Positions 9,701-17,923 of a stretch of DNA of 60,502 bases are shown piece by piece. The notes beneath the pieces are model-generated. The model was not told the origin of the DNA, did not search any database, and saw only the letters and a list, made by a program, of their open reading frames with translations. Both the position numbers and the translations under genes were made by a program. The stretch is from contig NZ_JALFCU010000066.1 in assembly GCF_022771645.1 (NCBI RefSeq), positions 1 through 60,502 on the forward strand, given 5' to 3'. Numbering within the stretch: the first letter of the stretch is position 1; each line of letters starts with the position of its first letter. This DNA comes from Selenomonas sp. GTDB taxonomy: Bacteria > Bacillota > Negativicutes > Selenomonadales > Selenomonadaceae.

Positions 9701-10255
9701 GTCTTCGATACGGAAGTCTACTCCAACACGGGCGGCCAGGCATCGAAAGCCACGCCGGCCGCGGCCATCGCGCAGTTCGCTGCGTCGGGCAAGCGCACGA
9801 AGAAGAAAGACCTCGGCCGCATGGCCATGACATACGGCTACGTCTACGTCGCGCAGGTCGACATGGGCGCTGACCACAACCAGGTTTTGAAGGCCATCGC
9901 CGAGGCCGAGGCGTATCACGGCCCGTCGCTCATCATCGCCTACGCGCCGTGCATCAACCACGGCATCCGCAAGGGCATGGGCAACAGCCAGCTCGAGGCG
10001 AAGCTCGCCGTCGAGTGCGGCTACTGGGCGAACTTCCGCTACAACCCGGAGCTCGTGGACACGGACAAGAACCCGTTCAGCCTCGACTCCAAGGCGCCGG
10101 ACTTCTCGAAGTTCCAGGAATTCCTCATGGGCGAGAACCGCTACATCAACCTCAAGCGCTCGTTCCCCGAGGCTGCCGAAGCGCTGTTCGAGAAGACGCA
10201 GCACGATGCCGAGACGCGCTACAACCACTACGCGAAACTCGCCGGCAAAGCGTGA
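6728..10255 (+). CDS. nifJ: Pyruvate:ferredoxin (flavodoxin) oxidoreductase, single chain
   Basis: The enzyme oxidises pyruvate with CoA to acetyl-CoA, CO2 and reduced ferredoxin, the central step of anaerobic energy metabolism. At 1175 residues it has full family length. Visible parts are the N-terminal domain with YPITPSSPM (28-36), two 4Fe-4S ferredoxin motifs (CIGCNQCSFVCPHA near 690 and CLGCGNCAQVCPVKA near 744), CAGCGETPYAKLL near 814, and the thiamine diphosphate fold with GGDGWSYDIGYGG and NTGGQASKATP (about 966-1010). The start ATG follows AGGGGAG in the family C leader. It is monocistronic; a tRNA-Pro gene follows. Confidence 0.97.
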   Translation: MSKHMKTMDGNTAAAYISYAFTDVAAIYPITPSSPMAEHVDEMAAHGAKNLFGEKVRVIEMQSEAGAAGAVHGSLQAGALTTTYTASQGFLLMIPNLYKISGELLPGVFHVSARALATSSLNIFGDQQDVMAARQCGCAMLAEASVQEVMDLSAVAHLVAIKGRVPFINFFDGFRTSHEIQKIEVVDYDDLGKILDWDAVAAFRRRALNPDHPVIRGTAQNPDIYFQEREAVNRYYDAIPQLVEDAMADLAKITGREHHLFDYYGAKDADRVIIAMGSVCQTAEEVVNYLNAQGEKVGLLSVHLYRPFSVKHFLGALPKTVKKIAVLDRTKEPGAIGEPLYLDVKAAFYDQADAPVIVGGRYGLGGKDTTPDQVFAVYDELKKAQPMHGFSIGIDDDVTNLSLAPTHSDVDLTPDGTTACKFWGLGSDGTVGANKSAIKIIGDKTDMYAQAYFAYDSKKSGGITMSHLRFGKQPITSPYLINKADFISCSQQSYVYAYDLLAGLKPHGVFLLNTVWDDAALDQHLPAAMKRYIANNEIDFYTVNAVDIAKGLGLGGRFNMVMQSAFFKLANIIPIDTAVEYLKDAVVKSYGKKGEKVVSMNQGAIDQGIAALHKVAVPAAWKDAQDAPAAKRDVPAFITDIQEVMNRQEGEKLAVSTFADGMEDGTFPVGGSAYEKRGTAINVPAWDNEKCIGCNQCSFVCPHAAIRPVLTTDEELAAAPEGMTSTPSKVAKGMHLTIAVSTLDCLGCGNCAQVCPVKALTMTPLTDDMKAKQKYFDYGVDTKKVAPKKNPVKKTTVIGSQFEQPLFEFSGACAGCGETPYAKLLTQLFGDRMMIANATGCSSIWGASAPAMPYTKNAKGQGPAWANSLFEDNAEFGLGMCLGVKAVRERLAANMKAAVEAGKGSADLQAAMNDWCEHIADGEGTRDRAEKLTALLEAEKGSDADLQAIYDDRDYFVKRSQWILGGDGWSYDIGYGGVDHVLASGEDVNVFVFDTEVYSNTGGQASKATPAAAIAQFAASGKRTKKKDLGRMAMTYGYVYVAQVDMGADHNQVLKAIAEAEAYHGPSLIIAYAPCINHGIRKGMGNSQLEAKLAVECGYWANFRYNPELVDTDKNPFSLDSKAPDFSKFQEFLMGENRYINLKRSFPEAAEALFEKTQHDAETRYNHYAKLAGKA

Positions 10256-10284
10256 GATAAAAAAATTTCGCTCGTTTGAAAAAA

Positions 10285-10317
10285 ATGCTTGCTTTTTGAA
10301 AGCAAGCATCGTATAAT
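10285..10317 (+). promoter_or_regulatory. Perfect hairpin overlapping a sigma-70-type promoter for tRNA-Pro
   Basis: ATGCTTGCTTT-ttg-AAAGCAAGCAT (10285-10309) is a perfect hairpin 30 nt after nifJ. TTGCTT (10289-10294), 17 nt and TATAAT (10312-10317) form a good promoter whose start would lie just before the tRNA. The hairpin lacks a following T-run, so nifJ termination here is uncertain. Confidence 0.6.
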
Positions 10318-10329
10318 AGTCTTCGTTGT

Positions 10330-10406
<77 letters not shown>

Positions 10407-10421
10407 TTGGAAGACAACACA

Positions 10422-10453
10422 GAACCGTTGCAGTTTTGCAACGGTTCTTTTTT
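10422..10453 (+). terminator. Rho-independent terminator of tRNA-Pro
   Basis: GAACCGTTGCA-gttt-TGCAACGGTTC is a perfect 11-bp stem followed by TTTTTT. Its right arm overlaps the -35 box of the next promoter. Confidence 0.92.
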
Positions 10454-10463
10454 ATGCTATAAT
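10435..10463 (+). promoter_or_regulatory. Promoter of the M16C peptidase gene
   Basis: TTTGCA (10435-10440), a 17-nt spacer and TATAAT (10458-10463) lie 33 nt before the peptidase start codon. Confidence 0.6.
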
Positions 10464-10496
10464 GCTTTTATCTATGAAAGCACAGGAGGTTCTTGC

Positions 10497-13418
10497 ATGA
10501 ACATCAACGATACAATTAGTGGCTTCCGTCTCGACCGCCGCGAGATCATCCCCGAGGCGAGCGTCGTCGCCCACATCTTCACGCACGAAAAGACGGGCGC
10601 GCGGCTGCTGTACCTCAAGGCTGATGACGACAACAAAGTCTTTTCCATCACGTTCCGCACGCCGCCGAAGGACGACACGGGCGTCGCGCATATCGTCGAG
10701 CACTCCACGCTCTGCGGTTCGCGCAAATATCCGCTGAAAGAGCCGTTTGTCGAGCTCGTCAAGGGCAGCCTCAACACGTTCCTCAACGCCATGACGTACC
10801 CGGACAAGACGATGTATCCCGTCGCGAGCCGCAATGACAAGGATTTCCAGAACCTCATGGATGTCTACCTCGACGCCGTGTTTTATCCGGCGATGCGCGA
10901 GAATCCGCAGGTGCTCATGCAAGAGGGCTGGCACTACGAGATTGACAGCCCTGCCGCGCCGCTCCGCTACAGCGGCGTCGTCTACAACGAGATGAAAGGC
11001 GCGCTCTCCGCGCCAGACGACCTCCTCGAGAGCCGCACGCTGCAGGCGCTCTATCCTGACACGACGTACCACTACGAGTCGGGCGGCGAGCCGACGGCCA
11101 TCCCGCAGCTGACGCAGCAGATGTTCGTGGACTTCCACGCAAAATACTACCATCCGTCGAACAGCTACATGTTCCTCTATGGCGACCTCGACATCGAGGA
11201 AAAACTCGCATATCTCGACCGCGAGTACCTCAGCCGCTTCGACCGCATCCCCGTGCCGTCGCACATCGACGTGCAGCAGCCGTTCGATGGCCTGCAGCGC
11301 ATCACGCGCCATTACCCGGTCGGGGCAGGGGAGGACACGAAGGAAAAGACGTTCGTCGCCTATGCGTTCCAGACGGGCGAGGCAAAAGACGCGTTCACGA
11401 TGACGGCGCTCGAGATCCTCGAGCACGCTCTCTTGCGCACGCCGGCCGCGCCACTCCGCCAAGCGCTGCTCGATGCGCACATCGGCAAGGACGTCGACTC
11501 GACGTTTGAGACCGACCTCATGCAGCCGTATTTTTCCATCATCCTGAATAGCTCTGAGCCCGACCGCGCTGAGACGTTCCGCCACGTCGTCCGCGACGTG
11601 CTACACGAGCTCGCAGATGACGGCATCGATCGCACGCTCCTCGAGGCGTCGCTGAACCTCTTCGAGTTCAAGCTCCGCGAAGCTGATTTCGGCACGGCGC
11701 CGAAAGGCCTCATCTACAACATCCGCTGCATGAAGAGCTGGCTCTATGACGGCGATCCGACGACGTACCTCTACTACGAGGGCACGCTCAAGAAGTTGCG
11801 CGAAGGCCTGGACACCGGCCTGTTCGAAAGCCTTATCCGCACGTACTTCCTCGACAATCCGCACAGCGTCCTCCTGACGTTCGCGCCGTCGAAGACGATG
11901 GCGGCGGAAAAGGAAAAAGCCGTCGCGAAGGAGCTCGCCGCGCGCAAGGCCGCGATGAGCGAGCGCGACATCGACCGCGTCATCGACGCGACGCGCGCGC
12001 TCAAAGAACGCCAGGGCACGCCTGACACGCCGGAAGCGCTCGCAAAAATCCCCGTGCTCACGCGCGCCGACATCCGCAAGCAGCCGGAAGTCCTGCCTTT
12101 GGGCGTCAAAGAGCAGGGCGGCGTGACGTTCCTCGAAAGCGCCGTCCCCGGCGCGCACGGCATCTGCTATTACCAGTTCTATTTTGATGCCAGCGCCGTG
12201 CCGCAGGCGGATCTGCCGTATGCCTATCTCCTCTGCGCGCTCCTCGGCAGCGTCGACACCGCGAAACACACGTACATGGAGCTCGCGAACCTCACGAACC
12301 TCCACACGGGCGGCATCGCGTTCGACCTCGGCGCGTATGCGGAAAAGGACGACCCGCAGGCGCTCCACCCGCGCTTCAAAGTCCGCGCGAAATGCCTGAC
12401 GCGCAAGCTCGGCGAGCTCTTCCCGCTGCTCGCGGAAATCCTCACCGAGAGCCGCTTCGACGATGCGAAGCGCCTGCGCGAGCTGCTCGAAGAAGAGCAG
12501 GTCGGCATCGAGATGAGCATGCAGCGCAGCGCGCATCAGATCGTCGCGTCGCGCGTCGCCGCCTGCTTTACGAATGCCGCCGCCTACACGGAAGAGGGCG
12601 GCTTGCCGTACTATCATTTTGTCAAAGCGTTCCTCGCCGACTTCGACGCCTCGCTCGCGAAGCTCCAGACCGTCGCAGCGCGCATCCTGCCACGCCTCAC
12701 GAGCACGAAGGGGCTCGTCGTCAGCATCACGTCGGAAGCGGACGACATGACGAAAGCGGAAGCAGCCGCAACGGCGTTCCTGCCGTCGCTCCCGAGTGAT
12801 ATGTTCGACGCTGCGCCGTACCATTACGATCTCGCCGTCCGAACGGAAGGCCTCATGTCGTCGAGCGAAGTCCAGTACGTCGCGAAAGGCGCGAACTACC
12901 GCCTGCTCGGCTACGAGTACACCGGCGCCATGCACGTCCTCGAGACGCTGCTGCGCTACGGCTATTTCTGGACGAAGATCCGCGTGCAGGGCGGCGCCTA
13001 CGGCGCGTTCACGACGTTCCGCCGCGACGGCACGCTCTCGTTCGGCTCATACCGCGACCCGAACCTCAAAGAGACCATCGACGTCTTCGACCGCACGGCC
13101 GCCGTCATCGCCGATTACGACGCCGACGACCGCGAGCTCACGAAAGCCGTCCTCGGCACGATGAGCACGATCGACATGCCGCTCACGCCGCGCGCGAAAG
13201 GCGCCGCCGCCGCCGAAGGCTGGCTGCGCGGCACGACGTACGAAGACCGCCAGCAGAGCCGCAATGAAATCCTCACCGTCACCACTGCCGACATCCGCAA
13301 GCTCGCCCCGCTCGTCTCCGCCTGCATGCAGAAGAACGCGCTGTGCGTGTTCGGGGGAGAGAAGAAGCTCGAAGAGAATAAAGTGTTGTTTGATATGGTG
13401 AGTCATGTGATGGAGTAA
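10497..13418 (+). CDS. M16C family zinc metallopeptidase (presequence-protease / insulinase-like)
   Basis: The product has 973 residues, the usual length of the single-chain M16C proteases (PreP, CYM1, Firmicutes homologues). The inverted zinc motif HxxEH is visible as HIVEHSTLCGSRKYPLKEPF near residues 65-84, with the distal Glu expected in the following helix (YNEMKGALS near residue 165). The C-terminal half contains the second pair of M16 domains, with VQGGAYGAF near residue 830. These enzymes degrade unfolded peptides of up to about 70 residues in an enclosed chamber; no signal peptide is seen, so it is probably cytoplasmic. ATG at 10497 follows AGGAGG and was preferred to an upstream in-frame start that would begin beside the tRNA gene. 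Confidence 0.93.
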   Translation: MNINDTISGFRLDRREIIPEASVVAHIFTHEKTGARLLYLKADDDNKVFSITFRTPPKDDTGVAHIVEHSTLCGSRKYPLKEPFVELVKGSLNTFLNAMTYPDKTMYPVASRNDKDFQNLMDVYLDAVFYPAMRENPQVLMQEGWHYEIDSPAAPLRYSGVVYNEMKGALSAPDDLLESRTLQALYPDTTYHYESGGEPTAIPQLTQQMFVDFHAKYYHPSNSYMFLYGDLDIEEKLAYLDREYLSRFDRIPVPSHIDVQQPFDGLQRITRHYPVGAGEDTKEKTFVAYAFQTGEAKDAFTMTALEILEHALLRTPAAPLRQALLDAHIGKDVDSTFETDLMQPYFSIILNSSEPDRAETFRHVVRDVLHELADDGIDRTLLEASLNLFEFKLREADFGTAPKGLIYNIRCMKSWLYDGDPTTYLYYEGTLKKLREGLDTGLFESLIRTYFLDNPHSVLLTFAPSKTMAAEKEKAVAKELAARKAAMSERDIDRVIDATRALKERQGTPDTPEALAKIPVLTRADIRKQPEVLPLGVKEQGGVTFLESAVPGAHGICYYQFYFDASAVPQADLPYAYLLCALLGSVDTAKHTYMELANLTNLHTGGIAFDLGAYAEKDDPQALHPRFKVRAKCLTRKLGELFPLLAEILTESRFDDAKRLRELLEEEQVGIEMSMQRSAHQIVASRVAACFTNAAAYTEEGGLPYYHFVKAFLADFDASLAKLQTVAARILPRLTSTKGLVVSITSEADDMTKAEAAATAFLPSLPSDMFDAAPYHYDLAVRTEGLMSSSEVQYVAKGANYRLLGYEYTGAMHVLETLLRYGYFWTKIRVQGGAYGAFTTFRRDGTLSFGSYRDPNLKETIDVFDRTAAVIADYDADDRELTKAVLGTMSTIDMPLTPRAKGAAAAEGWLRGTTYEDRQQSRNEILTVTTADIRKLAPLVSACMQKNALCVFGGEKKLEENKVLFDMVSHVME

Positions 13419-13432
13419 GGGCAAGCAGCCTT

Positions 13433-13520
13433 CGCCCTTACAATCATGCTTTTTGATGCGGCCTACCTTCGCCACACCCACCACCGCTAACGCGGTCCCC
13501 CTCCCTCGGAGAGGGAGGCA
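13433..13520 (-). repeat. Family A palindromic repeat, partial
   Basis: The segment carries GCCTACCTTCGCCACACCC, then the stem ACCGCTAACGCGGT and the terminal hairpin CTCCCTCGGAGAGGGAG. This is one half of the family A repeat (orientation opposite to the AGCCTTCCCC-first copies). The left side is shortened to the CAGCCTTCGCCCTTACAATC part. Confidence 0.8.
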
Positions 13521-13571
13521 GGAGGTTGAGAGCTCATTTCCCGATTTCGCGACAAATTTATAACTTCGGGA

Positions 13572-13672
13572 GGGCGGGGGATTTCACTCGAAAACTTTTA
13601 GCAGCTTGTACTGCGTTGTTTTCGAGGAGAATCCCCCGCCCGACTGCGAGCAAGCCAAATGTTCGCGAGCTC
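13572..13672. repeat. Family B long-hairpin repeat, dapA copy
   Basis: A 24-nt arm at 13572-13595 pairs with 13618-13641 with few mismatches, and a smaller inner stem AGCAG/CTGC fills most of the loop. The following tail (about 13645-13669, GCGAGC ... CAAATGTTCGCG) matches the tail of the copy at 26462-26564. Together with the family A fragment it fills the 349-nt gap between the peptidase and dapA. Confidence 0.75.
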
Positions 13673-13686
13673 CAGTTCCAAAATCA

Positions 13687-13715
13687 TTGACTTTCCATCT
13701 CCAAAATGACATAAT
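13687..13715 (+). promoter_or_regulatory. Promoter of dapA
   Basis: TTGACT (13687-13692), 17 nt, CATAAT (13710-13715). It lies 53 nt before the dapA start, beyond the two repeats. Confidence 0.65.
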
Positions 13716-13767
13716 GAAAAGCAATTGAAGCCGAACACACGTCCATCGATATAGAGGAGGGCTTTCT

Positions 13768-14652
13768 TTGAAACAAACGATTTTCACCGGCGCCGGCGTT
13801 GCGCTCATCACGCCGTTCACCGATGACGGCATCAACTACGACGAGTTCGCGCGCCTCATCGACGACCAGATTGCGGGCGGCACGGATGCGCTCATCATCG
13901 CCGGCACGTCCGGCGAGGCCGCGACCATGAACGACGCCGAGCACCGCGCCGCCATCAAGTTCGCCTGCGAGCATACGGCGCACCGCGTCCCCGTCATCGC
14001 CGGCACGGGCTCGAACGACACGGCCTATGCCATTGCGCTTTCGCAGTACGCCGAGAGCGTCGGCGCGGACGGACTCCTCCTCGTCACGCCGTATTACAAC
14101 AAATGCACGCAGGCAGGCCTCATCGCGCATTACAAAGCCATCGCGGCGGCCGTGAACCTGCCAATCATCCTCTACGACGTGCCGTCGCGCACGGGCGTCG
14201 CCATCGCGACGGAGACGTATGTCGAGCTTGCAAAAGTCCCGAACATCGTCGCCGTCAAAGAGGCGAACGGCGACCTCTCGAAGATCCTCCGCCTGCGCGC
14301 GGCCGCGCCGGAGCTCACGGTCTATTCCGGCAACGACGACCAGATCGTGCCGATCCTCGCTTTGGGCGGCAAGGGCGTCATCTCCGTCCTCTCGAACGTC
14401 GCGCCGAAGGACACGCACGACATGTGCCAGTTCTATTTCGACGGCAAGGTCAAGGAAGCGGCCGAGCTCCAGATTGCCTACAGCGATCTCATCGACGCGC
14501 TGTTCTGCGAAGTGAACCCGATCCCCGTCAAGACGGCCATGCGCCTCAAAGGCTACAATGCGGGCCCGCTGCGCATGCCGCTCAGCGAAATGAGCGAGGC
14601 GCACCTCGCGCAGCTCAAGGCAGCGCTGAAGAACCACAAGCTGATTGATTGA
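13768..14652 (+). CDS. dapA: 4-hydroxy-tetrahydrodipicolinate synthase
   Basis: The enzyme condenses pyruvate with aspartate semialdehyde, the first committed step of the lysine/diaminopimelate branch. At 294 residues it has the usual length. The Schiff-base lysine lies in VAVKEANGD (about K163). The hydroxyl-relay region reads GTSGEAATM near residue 45 and LLLVTPYYNK near residue 104. The start is TTG at 13768 after GAGGAGGG. It has its own promoter and a hairpin after it, so it is probably monocistronic despite the serine dehydratase genes that follow. Confidence 0.96.
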   Translation: MKQTIFTGAGVALITPFTDDGINYDEFARLIDDQIAGGTDALIIAGTSGEAATMNDAEHRAAIKFACEHTAHRVPVIAGTGSNDTAYAIALSQYAESVGADGLLLVTPYYNKCTQAGLIAHYKAIAAAVNLPIILYDVPSRTGVAIATETYVELAKVPNIVAVKEANGDLSKILRLRAAAPELTVYSGNDDQIVPILALGGKGVISVLSNVAPKDTHDMCQFYFDGKVKEAAELQIAYSDLIDALFCEVNPIPVKTAMRLKGYNAGPLRMPLSEMSEAHLAQLKAALKNHKLID

Positions 14653-14663
14653 TGCAGCAAGGA

Positions 14664-14704
14664 GGCTGTTGCAAATCTGTTTTTGCAACAGCCCCTGTTT
14701 TTTG
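14664..14704 (+). terminator. Hairpin with T-run after dapA
   Basis: GGCTGTTGCAAA pairs with TTTGCAACAGCC (14683-14694) and is followed by CCCTGTTTTTT. The gap before the T-run makes it slightly imperfect. It ends 30 nt before sdaAB. Confidence 0.75.
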
Positions 14705-14733
14705 AACACATTCCGGGGGAGGGCCGTTTTTCC

Positions 14734-15396
14734 ATGCACCACGTCTTTGACATCGTCGGCCCCGTCATGATCGGGCCGTCGAGCTCGCATACGGCTGGCG
14801 CCGTGCGGCTCGGCCTCATGGCGCGCGCCGTGCTCGGCGAAGTGCCCGTGCGCGCGGATATCGACCTCGCGGGCTCGTTCGCGCAGACGTATCGCGGCCA
14901 CGGCACGGACAAGGCGCTCGTCGCCGGCATCCTCGGCTTCCGCCAGGATGACGAGCGCATCCGCGATTCTCTCGCCATCGCGAAAAAGCAGGGGCTCGAC
15001 ATCCGCCTGCATCCCGTCGATCTCAAGGGGGCGCACCCGAACACGGCCGTCATCCGCATGATCGGCGTGACGGGGCGCGTCGTGCACCTGCGCGGCGCGT
15101 CTGTCGGCGGCGGCAACATCCTCATCTCGAACATCGACGGCTATGAGGTCGAGCTCACGGGCGCGTACCCGGCGCTCATCGTCGTACATCACGACCGTCC
15201 CGGCGTCATCGCGCGCGTCTCGGAAATCCTGTCGCGCTACGAAGTCAACATCGCGTTCATGCGCGTCAGCCGCCAGAACCGCGGCGAGACAGCCATGATG
15301 ATCATGGAGCTCGACGACATGCCGGCCGACGAGGTTGTCGAGGAATGCGGCGAGGTCCACGATGTCGAGCATGCGTTCAGCATTCCGTCCATCTGA
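14734..15396 (+). CDS. sdaAB: L-serine dehydratase, iron-sulfur-dependent, beta subunit
   Basis: With the alpha subunit this forms the oxygen-sensitive 4Fe-4S enzyme that deaminates L-serine to pyruvate and ammonia. The 220-residue chain opens with the family motif GPVMIGPSSSHTAGAVRLG. It ends in an ACT-type regulatory fold (about 148-220), seen as IVVHHDRPGVIARVSEIL and ETAMMIMELD. ATG at 14734 follows GGGGGAGGG; an earlier in-frame ATG lies inside the terminator hairpin and is rejected. The alpha subunit starts 14 nt after the stop. Confidence 0.94.
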   Translation: MHHVFDIVGPVMIGPSSSHTAGAVRLGLMARAVLGEVPVRADIDLAGSFAQTYRGHGTDKALVAGILGFRQDDERIRDSLAIAKKQGLDIRLHPVDLKGAHPNTAVIRMIGVTGRVVHLRGASVGGGNILISNIDGYEVELTGAYPALIVVHHDRPGVIARVSEILSRYEVNIAFMRVSRQNRGETAMMIMELDDMPADEVVEECGEVHDVEHAFSIPSI

Positions 15397-15410
15397 CGGG
15401 GGAGGCAGGT

Positions 15411-16289
15411 ATGATTTCTTTTCACACGATTGCCGAGCTCGTCCATCTCGCCGATGAAAAGCACGTCCCGATCCACGATATCGTGCTCGCCCGCGAGCAG
15501 CATGACACGCAGCGCACGCGCGCGGCGATCCTCTCGGACATGGCGCGCAACTGGGATGTCATGAAAGCGTCCGTGCGCAGCGGCATCGAGAACGAAGCGC
15601 ATTCCGCGAGCGGCCTGACGGGCGGCGATGCAGAGAGGCTCTACACGCACCGTACGGACGGCTACCTCGGCGAGGCGGCGCTCCGCACGGCGGCCTACGC
15701 CGTCGGCGTCAGCGAAGTCAATGCGACGATGGGCCGCATCGTCGCCTGCCCGACGGCGGGGTCGTGCGGCATCCTGCCCGCCGTGCTCTACGCGGCGCAG
15801 GAGCAGCGCGGCTATACGGACGACGCCATCGTCTGCGCGCTCTTCACAGCGGCCGGCATCGGCATGGTCATTGACGAGAACGCGAGCATCGCGGGCGCGG
15901 AGGGCGGCTGCCAGGCCGAGTGCGGCACGGCGGCCGGCATGGCGGCGGGCGCGCTCGTCGAGCTCGCGGGCGGCAGCCCGTCGGACATCGCGAACGCCTG
16001 CGCGCTCGCCATCAAGAACCTCCTCGGCCTCGCGTGCGATCCCGTCGCCGGCCTCGTCGAAGTGCCGTGCGTCAAGCGCAACGGCTTCTGCGCCGTGCAC
16101 GCAACGCTTGCGGCGGACATGACGCTCGCGGGCATCCGCTCCGTCATCCCATGCGACGACGTCATCGCTGCGCTCGACGCCATCGGGCGCGCGATGCCCT
16201 CCGCTATCCGCGAGACGGCCGAGGGCGGCCTCGCCGCGACGGAGAGCGGCAAGGCGCTCGCCGCGCAAATTTATCCGAAGCACGCGTGA
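15411..16289 (+). CDS. sdaAA: L-serine dehydratase, iron-sulfur-dependent, alpha subunit
   Basis: This 292-residue catalytic subunit carries the cysteines that hold the 4Fe-4S cluster, including ACPTAGSCGILPAV (about 114-127) and the conserved LLGLACDPVAGLVEVPC stretch (about 204-220). The start ATG at 15411 follows GGGGGAGGC. It is co-transcribed with sdaAB and feeds pyruvate into the NifJ reaction encoded upstream (pathway inference). Confidence 0.95.
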   Translation: MISFHTIAELVHLADEKHVPIHDIVLAREQHDTQRTRAAILSDMARNWDVMKASVRSGIENEAHSASGLTGGDAERLYTHRTDGYLGEAALRTAAYAVGVSEVNATMGRIVACPTAGSCGILPAVLYAAQEQRGYTDDAIVCALFTAAGIGMVIDENASIAGAEGGCQAECGTAAGMAAGALVELAGGSPSDIANACALAIKNLLGLACDPVAGLVEVPCVKRNGFCAVHATLAADMTLAGIRSVIPCDDVIAALDAIGRAMPSAIRETAEGGLAATESGKALAAQIYPKHA

Positions 16290-16300
16290 AGATATTTTTG

Positions 16301-16322
16301 TCCTGCATGGCAGGATTTTTTC
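16301..16322 (+). terminator. Short Rho-independent terminator after sdaAA
   Basis: TCCTGC-atg-GCAGGA followed by TTTTTT, 11 nt after the sdaAA stop. Confidence 0.7.
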
Positions 16323-16383
16323 CGTGCGTGTCGAAATAAGAAAAGAACTTCGAAAAACAGAGTGACTGGAGGAATCTCATCCC

Positions 16384-16968
16384 ATGAAAAAACTCATCCG
16401 CATCCTGTGCGTCCTTTCGCTGCTCCTCGTGAGCACGTGCGCCGTGTGCTTTGCGAACGCTGACAAGGCCACGGTCATGGAAGGCGCTGACATCACGGGC
16501 ATCCACCGCCTCGCGCTCAACCGTCCGTACTACATCGCAAACGACAAGCTCGCGCCGACGCTCGACCAGCTCATCGAGATCGAGTCGTCCGCCGCGAAAG
16601 TCACGCGCATGTATGTCATCGGCTACGAGGCCGTTGCTGAGAGCATCAAGGCGGACAAGAACGTCGACATCCTTGCACTCGACCGCCGTCAGGCGACGAA
16701 GGCGTTCAAGGAGAACGTCGCGGGCTACGCGGACGCTTACGTCGTGCTGACGGTCGCGAATGACAGCCGCACGTCGTTCTTCTTCGACGTCTACAAAGCC
16801 GGAACGAACGAGCTCCTCTACACGTACCAGATCCAGGCGAACCGCTCGGAAAAGGACGATGTCTCGACGTACAACAATTTCTGCGAGCAGTTCTACAAGA
16901 ACTTCGACCGTTCCATCGAGGAACAACAGAAAGCGAACGCGAAGGCCGAGAAGAAAGACAAGAAATAA
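16384..16968 (+). CDS. Secreted protein of unknown function
   Basis: The protein has 194 residues. A clear signal peptide (KK then LIRILCVLSLLLVSTCAVCFA) precedes a probable cleavage site after about residue 25. The mature part has no motif I recognise; it has a mixed alpha/beta look with VTRMYVIGYEAVAESI and AYVVLTVANDSRTSFFFDVY, and ends in a Lys/Glu-rich tail (about 175-194). No lipobox is convincing, although Cys residues occur near the end of the hydrophobic stretch. It is flanked by terminators, so it is monocistronic. Its location is envelope or outside the cell; its role is unknown. Confidence 0.8.
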   Translation: MKKLIRILCVLSLLLVSTCAVCFANADKATVMEGADITGIHRLALNRPYYIANDKLAPTLDQLIEIESSAAKVTRMYVIGYEAVAESIKADKNVDILALDRRQATKAFKENVAGYADAYVVLTVANDSRTSFFFDVYKAGTNELLYTYQIQANRSEKDDVSTYNNFCEQFYKNFDRSIEEQQKANAKAEKKDKK

Positions 16969-16970
16969 GA

Positions 16971-17014
16971 AAAGGGGGCGATTGTAGAACCATGTCTGCA
17001 ATCGTCCCTTTTTG
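16971..17014. terminator. Bidirectional terminator between convergent genes
   Basis: AAAGGGGGCGATTGTAGA pairs with TCTGCAATCGTCCCTTTTT. A-run and T-run flank the stem, so it can serve both the secreted protein gene and the convergent transglycosylase gene. Confidence 0.85.
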
Positions 17015-17023
17015 CGTACTTGC

Positions 17024-17863
17024 TCATTTTTTCGTATGCACGAGCGAAATCGGCTTGATCTTCGCATCCTCCGCGAGCTCCGTCGTGATGTAGCCGGCGC
17101 TGACCATCGCGTCGAGCACGACGATCTGCCGCTTTTTCGCGAGGAGGAAGTCCTCGTACGGCGAGTAGAGCGACGGCGCGTTCGGGATGCCGGCGAGCAT
17201 CGCGGCCTCCGGCAGCGCGAGGTCGCGCGGCGCCTTGCCGAAATAGCCGTCGCTCGCGGCCGCGAGGCCGTAGAAGCCGGAGCCGTAGTAGATCGTGTTG
17301 AGGTAGAGCTCGAGGATTTCGTCCTTCGAGTAGTTCGCCTCCATGTCGAGCGCGAGCACGACTTCCTCGGCCTTACGCGCGAGCGTCCGGTCTTGCGTGA
17401 GGAACAGCGTCTTGACGAGCTGCTGCGTGATCGTGCTCGCGCCTTCCTCGATTTCACCGTACTGCAGGTTCACGAGCGCCGCGCGCGCGACGCCCGTGAC
17501 GTCGATGCCGATGTGGTCGTAAAAGCGGCGGTCCTCGACGGCGACGACGGCGTGGACGAGCTCCGGCGACATCTTGTCGATCGTCACGAAATTTTCGCGG
17601 TTCACGCGGCTGTTGACGGCGCGGCGCAAGAAGACGATGCGCGCGAGTCGGTCGCTCGTTGTCTCGGGTGGCGCACCATCGGCAGCGAGTGCAGCTGGCA
17701 TCTGATGCGGCAGCGCGGGCAAGAAGTCGCCGACGCCCTGCCAGGTACGCGGCGAGAAGATCGCGAGGCCGCCCATGAGGAAGAACGGCACGGCGAAGAC
17801 GATCGCGAGGAACGCGAGGAAGCGCAGCGGCCGGAACTGCCGCCTGCGGGCTGATTTTTTCAT
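17024..17863 (-). CDS. Monofunctional peptidoglycan glycosyltransferase (GT51)
   Basis: The 279-residue protein has one N-terminal membrane anchor (about 14-36, LAFLAIVFAVPFFLMGGLAIF) and a GT51 domain outside. The catalytic motif VAVEDRRFYDHIGID (about 107-121) and the second motif EGASTITQQLVKTLF (about 141-155) are intact, as is RKAEEVVLALDMEANYSKDEILELYLN. It polymerises lipid II into glycan chains. No transpeptidase domain follows, so it is the MtgA-like single-domain type. The start at 17863 has AAAGGATG upstream; the frame stays open for hundreds of codons further upstream only because it crosses argC on the other strand. Confidence 0.9.
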   Translation of the reverse strand: MKKSARRRQFRPLRFLAFLAIVFAVPFFLMGGLAIFSPRTWQGVGDFLPALPHQMPAALAADGAPPETTSDRLARIVFLRRAVNSRVNRENFVTIDKMSPELVHAVVAVEDRRFYDHIGIDVTGVARAALVNLQYGEIEEGASTITQQLVKTLFLTQDRTLARKAEEVVLALDMEANYSKDEILELYLNTIYYGSGFYGLAAASDGYFGKAPRDLALPEAAMLAGIPNAPSLYSPYEDFLLAKKRQIVVLDAMVSAGYITTELAEDAKIKPISLVHTKK

Positions 17864-17923
17864 GAAGCTGGCATCCTTTCGTAAATCCTTTCCATTATAT
17901 ACGATTCTGCTCACAAAAACCAC

